In this document: in pieces, positions 8,763-18,374 of the stretch | Layout: every line of letters starts with the position of its first letter | Position numbering within the stretch: position 1 is the first letter of the stretch | DNA from: Bacillus sp. JCM 19034 | GTDB taxonomy: Bacteria > Bacillota > Bacilli > Bacillales > Bacillaceae_D | Length of the DNA: 64,000 nt | Assembly (NCBI RefSeq): GCF_001310635.1 | Contig: NZ_BAXR01000002.1 | Coordinates: 1-64,000 of the forward strand | Direction of reading: 5' to 3' | Program-made: the position numbers and the translations under genes | The notes under the pieces: model-generated | The model's input: the letters and a program-made list of their open reading frames with translations, nothing else | Told to the model about the DNA's origin: nothing | The model's database searches: none

Positions 8763-11013
8763 TTGATCCAAGCAACTGACCTAATTGAAATAATACATGA
8801 AGAAGATGCTCTAACTAGAAATCAGCGAATCCTTGACGAGGTGCAACCACTCGTGAGAAGAATCATAGATTCTTTCATAGCTAAATACAGTGATAGAGAA
8901 CCTTACTTACGTCAGCTTAAGATCCATACACATGAACAAACCATTAAAACCACCATCACTGATTTAAAAAATCCTAAGTATGCAGATAAGAAAAAGCATT
9001 ACGGGCTCAAAGGTTTTATTACATTAATTGATGAATCCATGTATGAGAGCCCATTATTTGTGTTAAAGCTAGAGTTTCATCTGGCATCACGCGAAATCAG
9101 GATGTATATGAGCTCTGACTTCTATCCGTTTTGGTTTATTCGAAAAAACACTCCTACCCGAATTAGAGAGCATGGTGAACAAGCTAAACTCAGATGTAAG
9201 CATTTTTACCTTTGAAGAGAAAAAGAATTTCATAGAACATCAGGAGTTCCTTTCGACTGTTGGACAATATGTTAAGAGCAAACGTACACCTAAGATCCAC
9301 TTCGGTACAATCCTTCCATTAGAAGGCAACATTGAGGAAGAGCAGCTAGTGGACCAACTATGGGATACGTTTCAAAAACTAACGCCTGTTAGAAGCTTAC
9401 TAGTGAAGGAAGGATTAGCTCATAGTCGGTCTATGGGGCTAATTAAAAGTATTCAGGATGACACAACACCGATCACGATGAACCTCTATTCAAAAACTTA
9501 TCAGGTGATCTTTGATGAAGAGGTGAAAAAGGTAAAGACGAATAAATTTATACAAATGTTCCACATCTATGAACAAGATCAACTCATTACGGATGGGCAT
9601 ATTGCTTACTATACTCGTGACCCTCATGAATCGATAGGAATCTTTATTAATAATCGGGGATTTATTTTTTACCAATTAAGAAAGCTAGCCTCTTGTACGA
9701 ACTATGACTGGTATCTGAAGAAGGCTTTTTATCAAAGAGGGAAATACAATGAGAATAATGAAAATCAACTCTATCAAGAAAAGGCGATAGAGGAATTGAA
9801 GAATCATGGATTTTTATTAAGCGAGTCTAATGCTTTCTATGTAGGTAACTATCAAGGTGAAAATCAGTTATTTACTGAGCCACTGTCAACAATAAAGGAA
9901 AGACTGATTATAGCAGCTGCCATATTTGCGGATGTGAGAGGACATTTTACATTTCCAAAAGGTACGGTTGAAACGCATAGTAGAGATGATGATGGAGAGG
10001 AAGGGTTAGATGTTGAAACATACACAAGTTCTTTCCACTTTGCAACCATTCTAGATTTAGTTGACCAAAGCGGTTTCACTTTTGGACTAGATATCATTAG
10101 AGACTTTTATCTAAATTTGACTAGCTTAGATGATAAACATTTTGTCATTTTAAATGGTATTTCTGGGACAGGTAAAACACAGTTATGTAAAGTATTTGCA
10201 AATGCCGTGTACGGGCTTGAATATTCAGCCGATAATCCTTATCTAAAAATCATACCTGTTCGACCTGATTGGATGGATGCTACATCCTTATTCGGCTACT
10301 ATAGCTCGTTTGAAAAGAAGTACATGAGAACCGAGTTTTTGGATATGCTTCTTCAAGCAAACAAAGAAAAGGACAAGCCTCATTTTATTGTCCTAGATGA
10401 AATGAATCTTGCAAGAGTAGAGTACTACTTAAGTGATTATTTAAGTGCGGTGGAGTCCAGAAAACCTATACAATTACACAATATAGAGGAAGTCACAGAT
10501 ATACCTAAAACTATTGAGATTCCTCATAATTTCTATGTGATTGGTACGATAAATGTCGATGAAACGACTCATAGTATTTCAGATAAAGTGTTGGACCGTG
10601 CTTTTGTTATGACTCTTTCTGACGTTGATTTTACGAGCTTCTGGGAACAGCTAGAGGAGAAGATCAAGAAGGAAGTCTATGAGGAATGGGAGTTGTTAGT
10701 CACCATTCATAGTAGGTTAGTGGAGTATAACCTACACTTTGGTTACCGAACGATGAATGAAGTTCTTCGCAAATTGTATAAAAATAGTTTACTTCCAGAA
10801 GACTTCCGTATGGAACGTAAGGTTGCTTTAGATCGAGCTATTACAGAAAAGATCATCCCAAAGATTAGAGGCGATGAGAGATTAAATGACTTGCTGAAGC
10901 ATTTATTAGACCTGATATCCAATCACCTCGGTAATGAATCCGAATCCTATAAGGATCTAGGTAGAATGAGAAAGGAATTAGAGCGTTATGGATTTACTCA
11001 GTTCTGGCGCTAG
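8763..11013 (+). CDS. McrB-like AAA+ restriction NTPase (frameshifted)
   Basis: The gene spans two frames joined at the A6 run 9143-9148; removing one A gives a smooth reading into LLPELESMVNKLNSDVSIF and a protein of about 749 residues. The C-terminal third is an McrB-type AAA+ module: Walker A GISGTGKTQL at about residue 465, Walker B FIVLDEMNLARVEYYLSDYL near 540 and the sensor region GTINVDETTHSISDKVLDRAF. In the McrBC family the motor uses GTP and translocates DNA bound by an N-terminal specificity domain. The N-terminal 400 residues here match no reader domain I recognise and probably set target specificity. The start is a TTG after AAGGGAG. The end overlaps the partner gene by 26 bases, implying coupled translation. 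Confidence 0.82.
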
Positions 11014-12468
11014 TATCACTGTATGGGACGAAGATCTTCAGTCGTGGATTCCTTTAGAAGACGTCTATTTAGAAGAGGCCAAAAGTTATAGGTGGAGATG
11101 CTTAACAGACGAACCTTTTCAATTTCAAATGAAACAAATTCCTTTACCTATGACAAAAGTAGCCAAAGGGTGGGAGGGCTTCTTTGAAACCCCATTCCAA
11201 AGTGGAGCGATTACCTTTAAAGCAAACGGAAAAACGATTGAGAACCACGTATACACAGATAGCCGTAAGTTAACGGAGCAGCAGTTCAAAATACTTTTAG
11301 ATGAAATATTTCAAGAGGCTACAATCTGTTTTGCTCGATCTGGATTAGAACTCTCTGTTTTATCTAGTGGGTATAAACGAGAGTATTCTATACTTCAATG
11401 GAATTATATTGAATCGTCCATTTATCAGCTTCGAAACGTATTTAGGCAAATAGAAGCTCATCCACAAAGGTTCTTGAGGAAAGAAGAAATTGTACAAAAG
11501 CGGGAAAGTGTAAAGCATATAACCCCAAGGACCATAGCTTGGATGGAGAGATTTGGGGAAACATTTGGTGCAGCACCTGATAAGCTACCTAGCCACATAC
11601 AATCCTCTAAAGTAGAGGAAACATTTGATGTATATGAAAACCGAGTGCTCCTATTAAACCTAAATGACCTTCAACACTTATTGATTACGTATTGCTTAAT
11701 CGATGATGCTGAAATCCAAATGAAGGCCAAACATTATCTTAATTGGGTGACTCAATGGAAAAAAGCTGCTTTCTTAAAGGATGTCCAACTACATAATGGG
11801 ATGATTACGATATCTCAGGTTTTTAGAAAGCATCCTTATTATAGGCTTTGGTATCAATGGTTTCAATCTCTATTTCAATTTAAGCATCTTTCATTTGATG
11901 TTCAACAAAAGTTAGGGGTAAAGGATACATTTTCGCTTTATGAAATGTGGTGTTTTATCCAAATTATTAAAGTACTACGAGAATTGGATTTAATTGAGGA
12001 TTATAGTGGATTGTTTACAAAGAAAGATGAATTCTTTTTTTTAAGTTTAACTGAAAATAAAGAAAGTATTGTTAAGCTTAAAGATGGAGGGAAGCTAGTC
12101 TATCAAAGAATCATCCAATGGAATACAAGTCCTTTTATTCCTATACTCATCGAATGATTCCGGATATTTCTATCGAATTTCATGATCGTATGTATGTACT
12201 TGATCCAAAGTATCGTGTTGCATCTAATATCCCCATAGCTTTAGGTGAAATGCATAAGTATCGAGATGGAATCCTTCATAAAGGAGATGATTCTAGGGTA
12301 GTAAAAGAGGTTTATATTTTAACACCAAAGGAAGATACTTCAAACAGTTCCAAGAATTTTTATGATGTGAAAAATCATAATAGATACCAAATGGGTGCGT
12401 TTTGCTTTTCACCTGGTACTAATAATGTTGTGTTTAGAGAGTGGATTTTAAAGGTTTTTAACCGATAG
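10988..12468 (+). CDS. McrC-like DUF2357 / PD-(D/E)XK nuclease subunit (frameshifted)
   Basis: The partner of the McrB-like motor, about 493 residues once the frameshift at the T4 run 12133-12136 is corrected. The N-terminal two thirds are DUF2357-like, which in this family contacts the motor ring and stimulates hydrolysis. The C-terminal domain has the nuclease signature: PDISIEF with the first acid at about residue 389, then LDPKYR at about 405 (the D-x-K pair), then GEMHKYRDG. It would cut DNA when the motor stalls. As written the frameshift separates the nuclease core from the rest, so the system would be dead unless the indel is a sequence error. Confidence 0.8.
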
Positions 12469-12578
12469 CTAACACAGGTCGCGGTGGCTTCCTTCATATG
12501 AAATCTCGTAGGGAACGCTAAGACTAACTTCTACATAGATGTGCTAGATAGGCTCTTAAAAGCTTTATTTAAATCAGG

Positions 12579-12732
12579 ATGAGTAATGTTGGTCCTGGTT
12601 CTAACGTCGAGTTAATTGGACGTTTAATGAAACTTTCCTTCATTACTGTTCGAAACAAGGATTGAAGGGCTGGTTTAGGTCTAATAAGGGGTGGCACCTT
12701 GCAAATGTGGATGTAATTGAGGAAATAAAATA
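12579..12732 (+). other. Possible coding remnants downstream of the McrC-like gene
   Basis: Within the gap 12469-12762 a 28-codon frame (MSNVGPGSNVELIGRL...) runs from 12579 to 12665, and another frame then reads NKGWHLANVDVIEEIK up to a stop near 12732. Together they look like a broken small gene. There is no recognised homology. The rest of the gap shows nothing. Confidence 0.25.
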
Positions 12733-12738
12733 ACAATC

Positions 12739-12780
12739 AAAAAAAGCAATCTCAAGCTATTTTTACTGTTTGAGGTTGCT
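12739..12780 (-). terminator. Terminator at the end of the minus-strand DUF3231 unit
   Basis: An inverted repeat of about 11 base pairs (AGCAATCTCAA with TTGAGGTTGCT, one mismatch) is followed on the minus strand by a T-run. It overlaps the last codons of the membrane protein gene. Confidence 0.55.
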
Positions 12781-13227
12781 TATACTAAGTACACATATTT
12801 TAATTATCCACCCAATTATAACACCAATGAGAAGAAAGATTATAGGAGAAAAAACTGGTCCTAACAATAACCCAAATATTTCCAAGGTGGGAGAATAAAT
12901 AACTCCTATGGTTGATAGAAAGGCTGCAAACACAAAGGGTAAAAAGGAGAAGGGGCTTCTACCTCCTCCTGCATCACGATAGGCATCCCATATAGAAAAC
13001 ATATAGAGACATGGGTAAAACATTAACCATTGATAATCAGTTAAATCAATAGCCTTTAACATATTGCCATGAAAGCTATCAATAATAACTAAATTCAAAT
13101 TAGCTTGTACGTTTATTAACAGTTCTAGAGATATAAAGACAATTCCTTTTATCAATTTCCCATTAAGAATTTGAGCAAACCCTGGCAGTGCTATACTCCA
13201 TAGCAATTTTTCAATTTTGTTTTCCAT
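12763..13227 (-). CDS. Integral membrane protein, 154 aa
   Basis: A membrane protein with about four hydrophobic segments (residues 25-45, 65-85, 95-115, 120-150) and an amphipathic N-terminus. A glycine-rich loop DAGGGRSPF separates the halves. No family name is certain. It starts 11 bases after the stop codon of the DUF3231 gene, so the two are probably one operon; DUF3231 proteins are ferritin-like and linked to spores, which suggests, as inference only, a role at the forespore or spore membrane. Confidence 0.65.
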   Translation of the reverse strand: MENKIEKLLWSIALPGFAQILNGKLIKGIVFISLELLINVQANLNLVIIDSFHGNMLKAIDLTDYQWLMFYPCLYMFSIWDAYRDAGGGRSPFSFLPFVFAAFLSTIGVIYSPTLEIFGLLLGPVFSPIIFLLIGVIIGWIIKICVLSISNLKQ

Positions 13228-13238
13228 CTTAATACACG

Positions 13239-14245
13239 TTATTGATTAGAATAATTTTTTTTATTTATTACTTGAGGTGGTTCTTCAAACCAGCTATTAT
13301 CAATCATAATGTTTACTCCATCATTCGCATAGGCAGTGATTTCTGTCGTTAAACGAACGTACGTTGTTCCTATATCTGATCTTAAACTAGCTGCAGCCGC
13401 TGTTGCGTAGTTAGAGGTACTTGATTGTATCAATAGTGCTGTATGGAACATGACTAGTTTATCCGAAAATGGTGCTATTGTGGAGTTGGATACTGTAAGA
13501 TCTGATGGCATTGGTACAGAAATATCATCGTCAGTTAAAATGGTGGAGAAAAGTTTAACATGTTTAGTAGCTATATCTTTTCCTTTATTGCAATATTTAC
13601 GTACTTCTTTAGCCTTTGCAACTTGTGTAAGTCCAGTTAATAATACTTGTCCTACTAAGTTGGTTTCAATATTGGCAAAAAGATGAGAAATTTCAATAAG
13701 ATTAATTGGTCTACGTTTAAAATTCAATAGACCACTTTTATAATTTTTTTGATTGATAAAGTCAATTTCATTAGTTGTTGAAACATAAGGTGGTCTGAGA
13801 TATAATCCTTTAGATAATAAAACATCACTAGTTTTGTTGTATAAATCTGTTGATGATTTTAGTGCATTACTATAGAGTTCACGGACACTTGGTTTTGCTG
13901 AAGTGGCAAGAGCCACACTGTAAACGGATAATCCTACCTTTGCCATATTCTTAATATAATATAAATAAAATGAATCTGAGTAAAGACGTGGGGCGTTGGG
14001 GTTCACATCCTCATCTGAAAACCTACAGGGTTGGACTGTTTGTCTTCTTTAAGAATTCTTTCTATCTGAATGAGGCTCTCTTCTGATGTATGTAGTGCGT
14101 CAGTTAAAACATCTTTGATTTCTTCATCTTTGACATTTTCCAAAAAGTATTTAAAAACACAGATTGACATGCTATTGTTTTGGAAACCACTCCAAAGTGT
14201 TGAAATTTCAGAAGAAGTTAGTTTGGTTTCATGCTCTTCTATCAT
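13239..14245 (-). CDS. DUF3231 ferritin-like (spore-coat-like) protein (frameshifted)
   Basis: Two frames combine into a protein of about 335 residues typical of DUF3231: two repeated four-helix, CotF/ferritin-like modules. The N-terminal part starts MIEEHETKLTSSEISTLWSG and ends in QSNPVGF; after one missing base in the run at 14018-14021 it continues as SDEDVNPNAPRLYSDSFYLY. The second module ends in a Ser/Thr-rich helix and SWFEEPPQ. Members are abundant in Bacillus and associated with spore coats; a specific function is unknown. The ATG at 14245 is preferred over upstream starts because AAGGAGAG lies 8 bases before it. Confidence 0.8.
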
Positions 14246-14530
14246 AACACTCACTCTCCTTATAAGGTAATTACTGTTATCATTTGCAGTTTCTAAAAGT
14301 TTATTCCTGACCTTAGAAACAGTTAGGTAGCAGAGCATTAAGCTCTGGGGAATGAACGATTGTTCTTACTATTATCATGGGTATCTAAATACGGGAGTTT
14401 GATGATTGCTTATGAAATTTAAAAGTATGCGGTTTAATTGATTTTATGCTTTAGAATGAAAGTGAGATAGGTAAAATCATGTATACTACGAATGCGGTTA
14501 AAAGTATTGACTCGAGCCATTGAAATGTCT

Positions 14531-14563
14531 AAAAAAGGAGCCTTCCTAACAGGAACGCTCCTT
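14531..14563 (-). terminator. Terminator after arsI
   Basis: AAGGAGC pairs with GCTCCTT, with an inner TTCCT/AGGAA stem, and is followed on the minus strand by six T. It closes the minus-strand arsR-arsI unit. The surrounding gap 14246-14686 shows no other gene that I trust. Confidence 0.7.
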
Positions 14564-14686
14564 GATATGTCTTGAGACAAAATGGACAATGGTCTCCATG
14601 GATAACAGAATGATCGTGTGTTAAAGTGTTTAAAATAAAACCTAACCAAGTTAAATTTTACACTTACTGTATGAATGAAATAATGA

Positions 14687-15084
14687 TTAGCTTGAACAAC
14701 AAGATGAATCTTTTACTTCAACATCTTTTATCGTGTAGAAATACTCCCATTCGTTACCGTCGGGGTCAGTAACCCAGAATTTATCTTGTACAGCATAACA
14801 GCAAGTCGTATTTATTTCTTCTTTCGTAAAAAACCTTCCTTTTCAAGACGCTCTTTATGATTTATTACTTCTTCTTTTGAATTGAGCTGTACACCTAAAT
14901 GATTAATATTATTTCCTTTGACTTCATCAACCTTAGTTAAAGTTAAATTAAGGTTTGGCTCCGTTGTTAAAAATTTTACGTAATCATCCTTCTCTTTAAC
15001 CGGTGGGATACTAAATAGCCTTTGATAAAACGCCTTGCTTTTCTCTAAGTTACTTACATTCAAGCCAATGTGTACATTAATCAT
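14687..15084 (-). CDS. arsI: ArsI-type C-As lyase / VOC family protein (frameshifted)
   Basis: A vicinal-oxygen-chelate dioxygenase-like protein of about 132 residues. It begins MINVHIGLNVSNLEKSKAFY, and after a frameshift in the run 14828-14833 it continues through NTTCCYAVQDKFWVTDPDG to a C-terminal SSCCSS. The vicinal Cys pair binds trivalent organoarsenicals in ArsI, and His5 and the Glu of NEWEYF are expected iron ligands. ArsI cleaves the carbon-arsenic bond of methyl- or aromatic arsenicals, yielding arsenite that ArsB exports. The ATG at 15084 has AAGGAG eight bases upstream. An ArsR box lies just before it. CadI-type proteins are the closest alternative. Confidence 0.8.
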
Positions 15085-15099
15085 GACAAGCACTCCTTA

Positions 15100-15115
15100 A
15101 TCAATTTTTTTTGAT
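15100..15115 (-). promoter_or_regulatory. ArsR-type operator before arsI
   Basis: A perfect ATCAA-N6-TTGAT inverted repeat, 16 bases before the arsI start codon. It matches the classical ArsR box. An identical half-site pair occurs at 15523-15538. Confidence 0.75.
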
Positions 15116-15138
15116 TTATAATTTATAAATTAAAACCG

Positions 15139-15456
15139 TTATTTAGACGGTTTTAAGATACAACAAAGTTGTTCGGATAAAATACTATCAACATGCTTTT
15201 CATTAATACTATAAAAGCTCCAAGTACCTCTCGTTTCTTTATGAAGGAAATTTGCATCCGTCATTATCTTTAGATGATAAGAAAGCTTGGATTGTGGTAT
15301 ATCCAATTCTTTTGTTAAATCACAAACACACATTTCTCCCCTGATACTTAATAAGTTCAATAAATGCAATCTCCTTGAATCGGCTAATGCTTTAAATTGC
15401 ATTTCAAATGATTTTAGCTCTTCATTTGATAATGTATTATTAGCAAGTTGATGCAC
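15139..15456 (-). CDS. arsR: ArsR-family repressor 1
   Basis: A winged-helix repressor of 105 residues. It has the arsenite-sensing motif MCVCDLTKELDI in the recognition region and KLSYHLKIM as the DNA-reading helix, plus a C-terminal LCCIL. The C-x-C in the alpha-3 helix is the metalloid site of classical ArsR. The GTG at 15456 was chosen because AAAGGAGGGG stands 8 bases upstream. It lies 54 bases before arsI on the same strand. ArsR boxes in front of both genes indicate autoregulation and control of arsI: repression is lifted by trivalent arsenic or antimony. Confidence 0.88.
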   Translation of the reverse strand: MHQLANNTLSNEELKSFEMQFKALADSRRLHLLNLLSIRGEMCVCDLTKELDIPQSKLSYHLKIMTDANFLHKETRGTWSFYSINEKHVDSILSEQLCCILKPSK

Positions 15457-15475
15457 GAGAGGTTCCCCTCCTTTA

Positions 15476-15491
15476 ATCAATTTATTTTGTT
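15476..15491 (-). promoter_or_regulatory. Degenerate ArsR operator
   Basis: ATCAA-N6-TTGTT, one base off the box at 15523-15538, overlapping the region just before the arsR start. It is a possible secondary repressor site. Confidence 0.4.
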
Positions 15492-15522
15492 TAATTAAAT
15501 AGTAACATATATTTTATAGTTA

Positions 15523-15538
15523 ATCAATTTTTTTTGAT
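15523..15538 (-). promoter_or_regulatory. ArsR-type operator before arsR 1
   Basis: A perfect ATCAA-N6-TTGAT palindrome about 67 bases before the arsR start codon, in an AT-rich promoter region. It has the same core as the box in front of arsI. Confidence 0.75.
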
Positions 15539-15731
15539 TAATTTGTATTTAAAATTTAACAAAATACGTTTTGCAAGATAAGTAAGTGAAACGTTATTTC
15601 AAACAACCTTAACAATATCTTTACAATATATATATTGAAACTAGTTAATAAGTAAAATATTATATAAGTAAATGTTTATATATGGATCTATTAATAAGGG
15701 TGGGTTATATGTGTTAAATACCTCTGCTCAA

Positions 15732-15961
15732 ATGGAAAAGAATAAGAACGATTCGGGAAAGGCTAGGAATAACCCATTCTCAACTCGCCATAATGATAGA
15801 AAAAATGAAACGATGGTTATTAGCCTAGAAAGAGTACGGTACATCCAACGGACAATTTTATTGAAAAGATTTCCATTGCTTTAAAATTGAATCCGTTTGA
15901 ATTAAAAAATTCCATTTGGTGTGATCGAGAGAAGGAGGAATGCGAATCACTAAATTGGTGA
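15732..15961 (+). pseudogene. XRE-type helix-turn-helix regulator, broken
   Basis: Joining three frames gives a 76-residue XRE-like protein: KRIRTIRERLGITHSQLA (helix-turn-helix start), IEKNETMVISLERG, then HPTDNFIEKISIALKLNPFELKN. Three single-base changes would be needed: one extra G at 15734-15735, one missing A in the run at 15800-15805 and one missing G near 15833. There is no clear ribosome binding site. The density of changes is higher than in neighbouring genes, so this may be a real pseudogene. It sits between the two divergent ars units, where a second regulator would be unusual. Confidence 0.45.
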
Positions 15962-15998
15962 TATTTAAAAGATGGGCAAATATGGATTCGATGAAAAT

Positions 15999-16014
15999 AT
16001 AAGCGAATTGTTAT
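15999..16014 (+). promoter_or_regulatory. Possible ArsR/SmtB-type operator before arsRBC
   Basis: ATAAG-N6-GTTAT, one base off the perfect palindrome ATAAG-N6-CTTAT found at 18207-18222, lying 35 bases before the start of the second arsR. It differs from the ATCAA boxes on the minus-strand unit, which fits two repressors of different specificity. Confidence 0.4.
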
Positions 16015-16049
16015 ATGTGAATAATTGGATGAACTTAGGAGGTGTTGGC

Positions 16050-16394
16050 ATGCAAGTATTGATGGTAGAAATAGAGAAAGCTGCAACAATTTTAAAATTA
16101 TTAGGTGATAAAACCCGTCTAACTATGGTGAAAATATTAGAATCAAATGATTGTTGTGTCTGTGAATTTGTTGAAATATTTAAAGCAAGCCAACCTGCTA
16201 TTAGTCAACATGTTCGAAAATTAAAAGATGCTGGGGTTGTTCGTGAAACACGAAAAGGACAGTGGATTATCTATTCTTTAAATAAAGAAAGCGAATATTA
16301 TCCATTAATTCGAAATTTATTAGAACATATACCAAATCAAGATAATAAGTTGCAGGAGTTAGAGGAACAGGGATTACGTATCTCTTGTGATTAA
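16050..16394 (+). CDS. arsR: ArsR-family repressor 2 (arsRBC operon)
   Basis: A 114-residue winged-helix repressor. It shows LLGDKTRLTMVKIL, a cysteine-rich sensing motif NDCCVCEFVEIF and a reading helix SQPAISQHVRKLK. The CCVC arrangement differs from the CVCDL of the first ArsR, so the ligand geometry may differ. The frame is open upstream, but TAGGAGG stands before the ATG at 16050, which was chosen. It is followed by arsB (15 bases) and arsC (21 bases), forming a compact operon that it probably represses. Confidence 0.88.
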   Translation: MQVLMVEIEKAATILKLLGDKTRLTMVKILESNDCCVCEFVEIFKASQPAISQHVRKLKDAGVVRETRKGQWIIYSLNKESEYYPLIRNLLEHIPNQDNKLQELEEQGLRISCD

Positions 16395-16409
16395 TAGGAG
16401 GTAAGAGCA

Positions 16410-17708
16410 TTGACATCAGTAATATTAGCATCGATGATATTTATATTAACTCTTGTTTTAGTCATTTGGCAGCCAAAGGGCTTGTCAATCGGTTGGTCTG
16501 CTTGTGCAGGAGCTGTTTTAGCCTTACTTGTAGGGGTCGTTGATTTTAATGATGTAATTGACGTAACATCCATCGTTTGGAACGCCACGTTAGCATTTAT
16601 TGCAATAATAATCATTTCCTTAATTTTAGATGAAATAGGTTTCTTTGAGTGGGCGGCCCTTCATATGGCTAAAGCAGCTAAAGGAAATGGCGTTCTGATG
16701 TTTGTATATGTATCCATACTTGGTGCACTAGTAGCAGCTTTTTTCGCAAACGATGGGGCAGCACTCATTTTAACACCCATTGTATTAGCCATGGTTCGTA
16801 ATTTGAAATTTGAAGAGAAGATGGTTTTTCCGTTTATTATCGCAAGTGGATTTATTGCGGATACAACCTCTTTACCACTGGTTGTAAGTAATCTAGTTAA
16901 TATTGTTTCAGCTGACTTTTTTGGAATCGGGTTTGTAGAATTTGCTTCAAGAATGATTGTCCCTAACTTCTTTTCATTAGCAGCAAGTATCTTGGTATTA
17001 TACCTATATTTCAGGAAGGATCTTCCGAAACAGTATGACTTGTCCCATTTAAAAAAGCCAGTTGAAGCCATTCGTGATGAAAAGATGTTTCGACTATCTT
17101 GGTACGTTCTAGGGATATTATTAGTTGGGTACTTTGCTAGTGAGTTTATTGGATTACCTGTTTCTATTATTGCGGGGATTGTGGCTATATTCTTTTTATT
17201 CATGGCAAGAAGAAGTTCAGCCGTTAATACAAGTACAGTCGTTAAAGGGGCACCTTGGGCAATCGTCTTTTTCTCCATTGGAATGTATGTAGTCGTGTAT
17301 GGTTTAAGAAATGTAGGTTTAACTAATGTATTGACAGATATTATACAACTAACTGCAGACCAAGGTTTATTTGCAGCTACGATAGGAATGGGGTTTATCG
17401 CAGCTATCCTTTCATCTGTGATGAATAACATGCCAACCGTTATGATCGACGCATTGGCGATTGCAGATACGAATACTACTGGAATTACACGAGAAGCACT
17501 CATTTATGCAAATATAATTGGTTCTGATTTAGGACCTAAAATCACACCAATCGGTTCTCTTGCTACATTATTATGGCTACATGTTTTATCTCTTAAAGGG
17601 ATAAAAATTTCATGGGGAACCTATTTCAAAGTAGGAATTGTTCTAACCATACCAACATTGTTTATTACTCTCGTCGGATTATATATGTGGTTAATCATTA
17701 TTCATTAA
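16410..17708 (+). CDS. arsB: ArsB arsenite/antimonite efflux pump
   Basis: A 432-residue membrane carrier with about 11-12 membrane segments, closely resembling the staphylococcal pI258 type (ArsB/NhaD superfamily) in [18 protein letters not shown] and [17 protein letters not shown]. It exports arsenite and antimonite using the proton gradient. This is not the ACR3-type pump of the B. subtilis skin element. The start is a TTG after AGGAGG; an ATG eight codons later is less well placed. The frame is intact. It is located between arsR and arsC. Confidence 0.93.
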   Translation: MTSVILASMIFILTLVLVIWQPKGLSIGWSACAGAVLALLVGVVDFNDVIDVTSIVWNATLAFIAIIIISLILDEIGFFEWAALHMAKAAKGNGVLMFVYVSILGALVAAFFANDGAALILTPIVLAMVRNLKFEEKMVFPFIIASGFIADTTSLPLVVSNLVNIVSADFFGIGFVEFASRMIVPNFFSLAASILVLYLYFRKDLPKQYDLSHLKKPVEAIRDEKMFRLSWYVLGILLVGYFASEFIGLPVSIIAGIVAIFFLFMARRSSAVNTSTVVKGAPWAIVFFSIGMYVVVYGLRNVGLTNVLTDIIQLTADQGLFAATIGMGFIAAILSSVMNNMPTVMIDALAIADTNTTGITREALIYANIIGSDLGPKITPIGSLATLLWLHVLSLKGIKISWGTYFKVGIVLTIPTLFITLVGLYMWLIIIH

Positions 17709-17729
17709 AAAGAAAAGGAGAAATTTGTT

Positions 17730-18149
17730 ATGTCTAAAAAAACAATTTACTTTTTATGTACAGGAAATTCTTGCAGAAGCCAAATGGCGGAAGGTTGGGC
17801 AAAAAAGCATTTAGGAGACGAGTGGGAAATTAAAAGTGCTGGTCTTGAAGCACATGGTCTTAATCCAAATGCTGTAAAAGCAATGAAAAATGTTGGAATT
17901 GATATTTCTAATCAAACATCAGATACAATTGATCCAGAAATCCTACATAAAGCGGATCTAGTAGTTACGCTTTGTGGGCATGCAGCAGATCACTGCCCAG
18001 TTACACCTCCACATGTGAAACGTGTTCATTGGGGATTTGATGATCCGGCAAAAGCAGGAGGAACAGAGGAAGAGAAATGGGCATTTTTTGAGCGTGTTCG
18101 AGATGAAATTGGTGAAAGAATTCATCGCTTTAAAGAAACTGGAGAATAA
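17730..18149 (+). CDS. arsC: Arsenate reductase, thioredoxin-dependent
   Basis: A 139-residue low-molecular-weight phosphatase-fold arsenate reductase. The phosphate-binding loop CTGNSCR carries Cys10; Cys82 and Cys89 in LCGHAADHC complete the relay, exactly at the positions of pI258 ArsC. It reduces arsenate to arsenite, forming a disulfide that thioredoxin resolves, and the product leaves through ArsB. AAAAGGAG stands before the ATG. It is the last gene of the operon; a terminator follows. Confidence 0.95.
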   Translation: MSKKTIYFLCTGNSCRSQMAEGWAKKHLGDEWEIKSAGLEAHGLNPNAVKAMKNVGIDISNQTSDTIDPEILHKADLVVTLCGHAADHCPVTPPHVKRVHWGFDDPAKAGGTEEEKWAFFERVRDEIGERIHRFKETGE

Positions 18150-18165
18150 TATAAAACAATAGAAT

Positions 18166-18196
18166 AGCCAAGAGAGATTTACTCTTGGCTTCCTTT
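18166..18196 (+). terminator. Terminator of the arsRBC operon
   Basis: AGCCAAGAG and CTCTTGGCT form a perfect 9-base-pair stem over a 7-base loop, with a short TCCTTT tail, 16 bases after the arsC stop codon. Confidence 0.75.
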
Positions 18197-18206
18197 ACAC
18201 CGAAAT

Positions 18207-18222
18207 ATAAGTATATGCTTAT
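18207..18222 (+). promoter_or_regulatory. Perfect palindrome, possible ArsR/SmtB-type operator
   Basis: ATAAG-N6-CTTAT, a perfect inverted repeat with the spacing of ArsR-family sites, about 27 bases before a small frame with a strong ribosome binding site. A near copy lies before arsR 2 at 15999. Confidence 0.4.
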
Positions 18223-18248
18223 TTAATGTTATTAGGGAGGTATATGAA

Positions 18249-18361
18249 TTGAGTAAAGTTGGTAAACATGTAGAGCTAAAGTATGCTAGTAGTAACAAGA
18301 CGAAACGGTAGAATACATTGTGAGAATGTCTAGTCGGAAATGGAACATTAGGTTTGTGTAA
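18249..18361 (+). CDS. Possible small protein, about 37 aa (frameshifted)
   Basis: A TTG codon with an AGGGAGG site exactly 8 bases upstream opens MSKVGKHVELKYASSNKTK. As written it stops after 20 codons, but one more A in the run near 18303 extends it through TVEYIVRMSSRKWNIRFV. It is basic, with no known family. Its position behind the arsRBC terminator and the palindrome at 18207 suggests separate control. The length makes the call tentative. Confidence 0.35.
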
Positions 18362-18374
18362 AGCTGTAATAGTA

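Noticed and set aside
15672..15884. 70-codon plus-strand frame beginning MFIYGSINKGG
   Set aside because: The XRE-like reading in the neighbouring frames explains the region better; this frame crosses it without any recognisable domain.
16661..17503. Long minus-strand frame of 280 codons inside arsB
   Set aside because: It is the antisense shadow of a well-conserved pump gene; it has no ribosome binding site and an unnatural composition.
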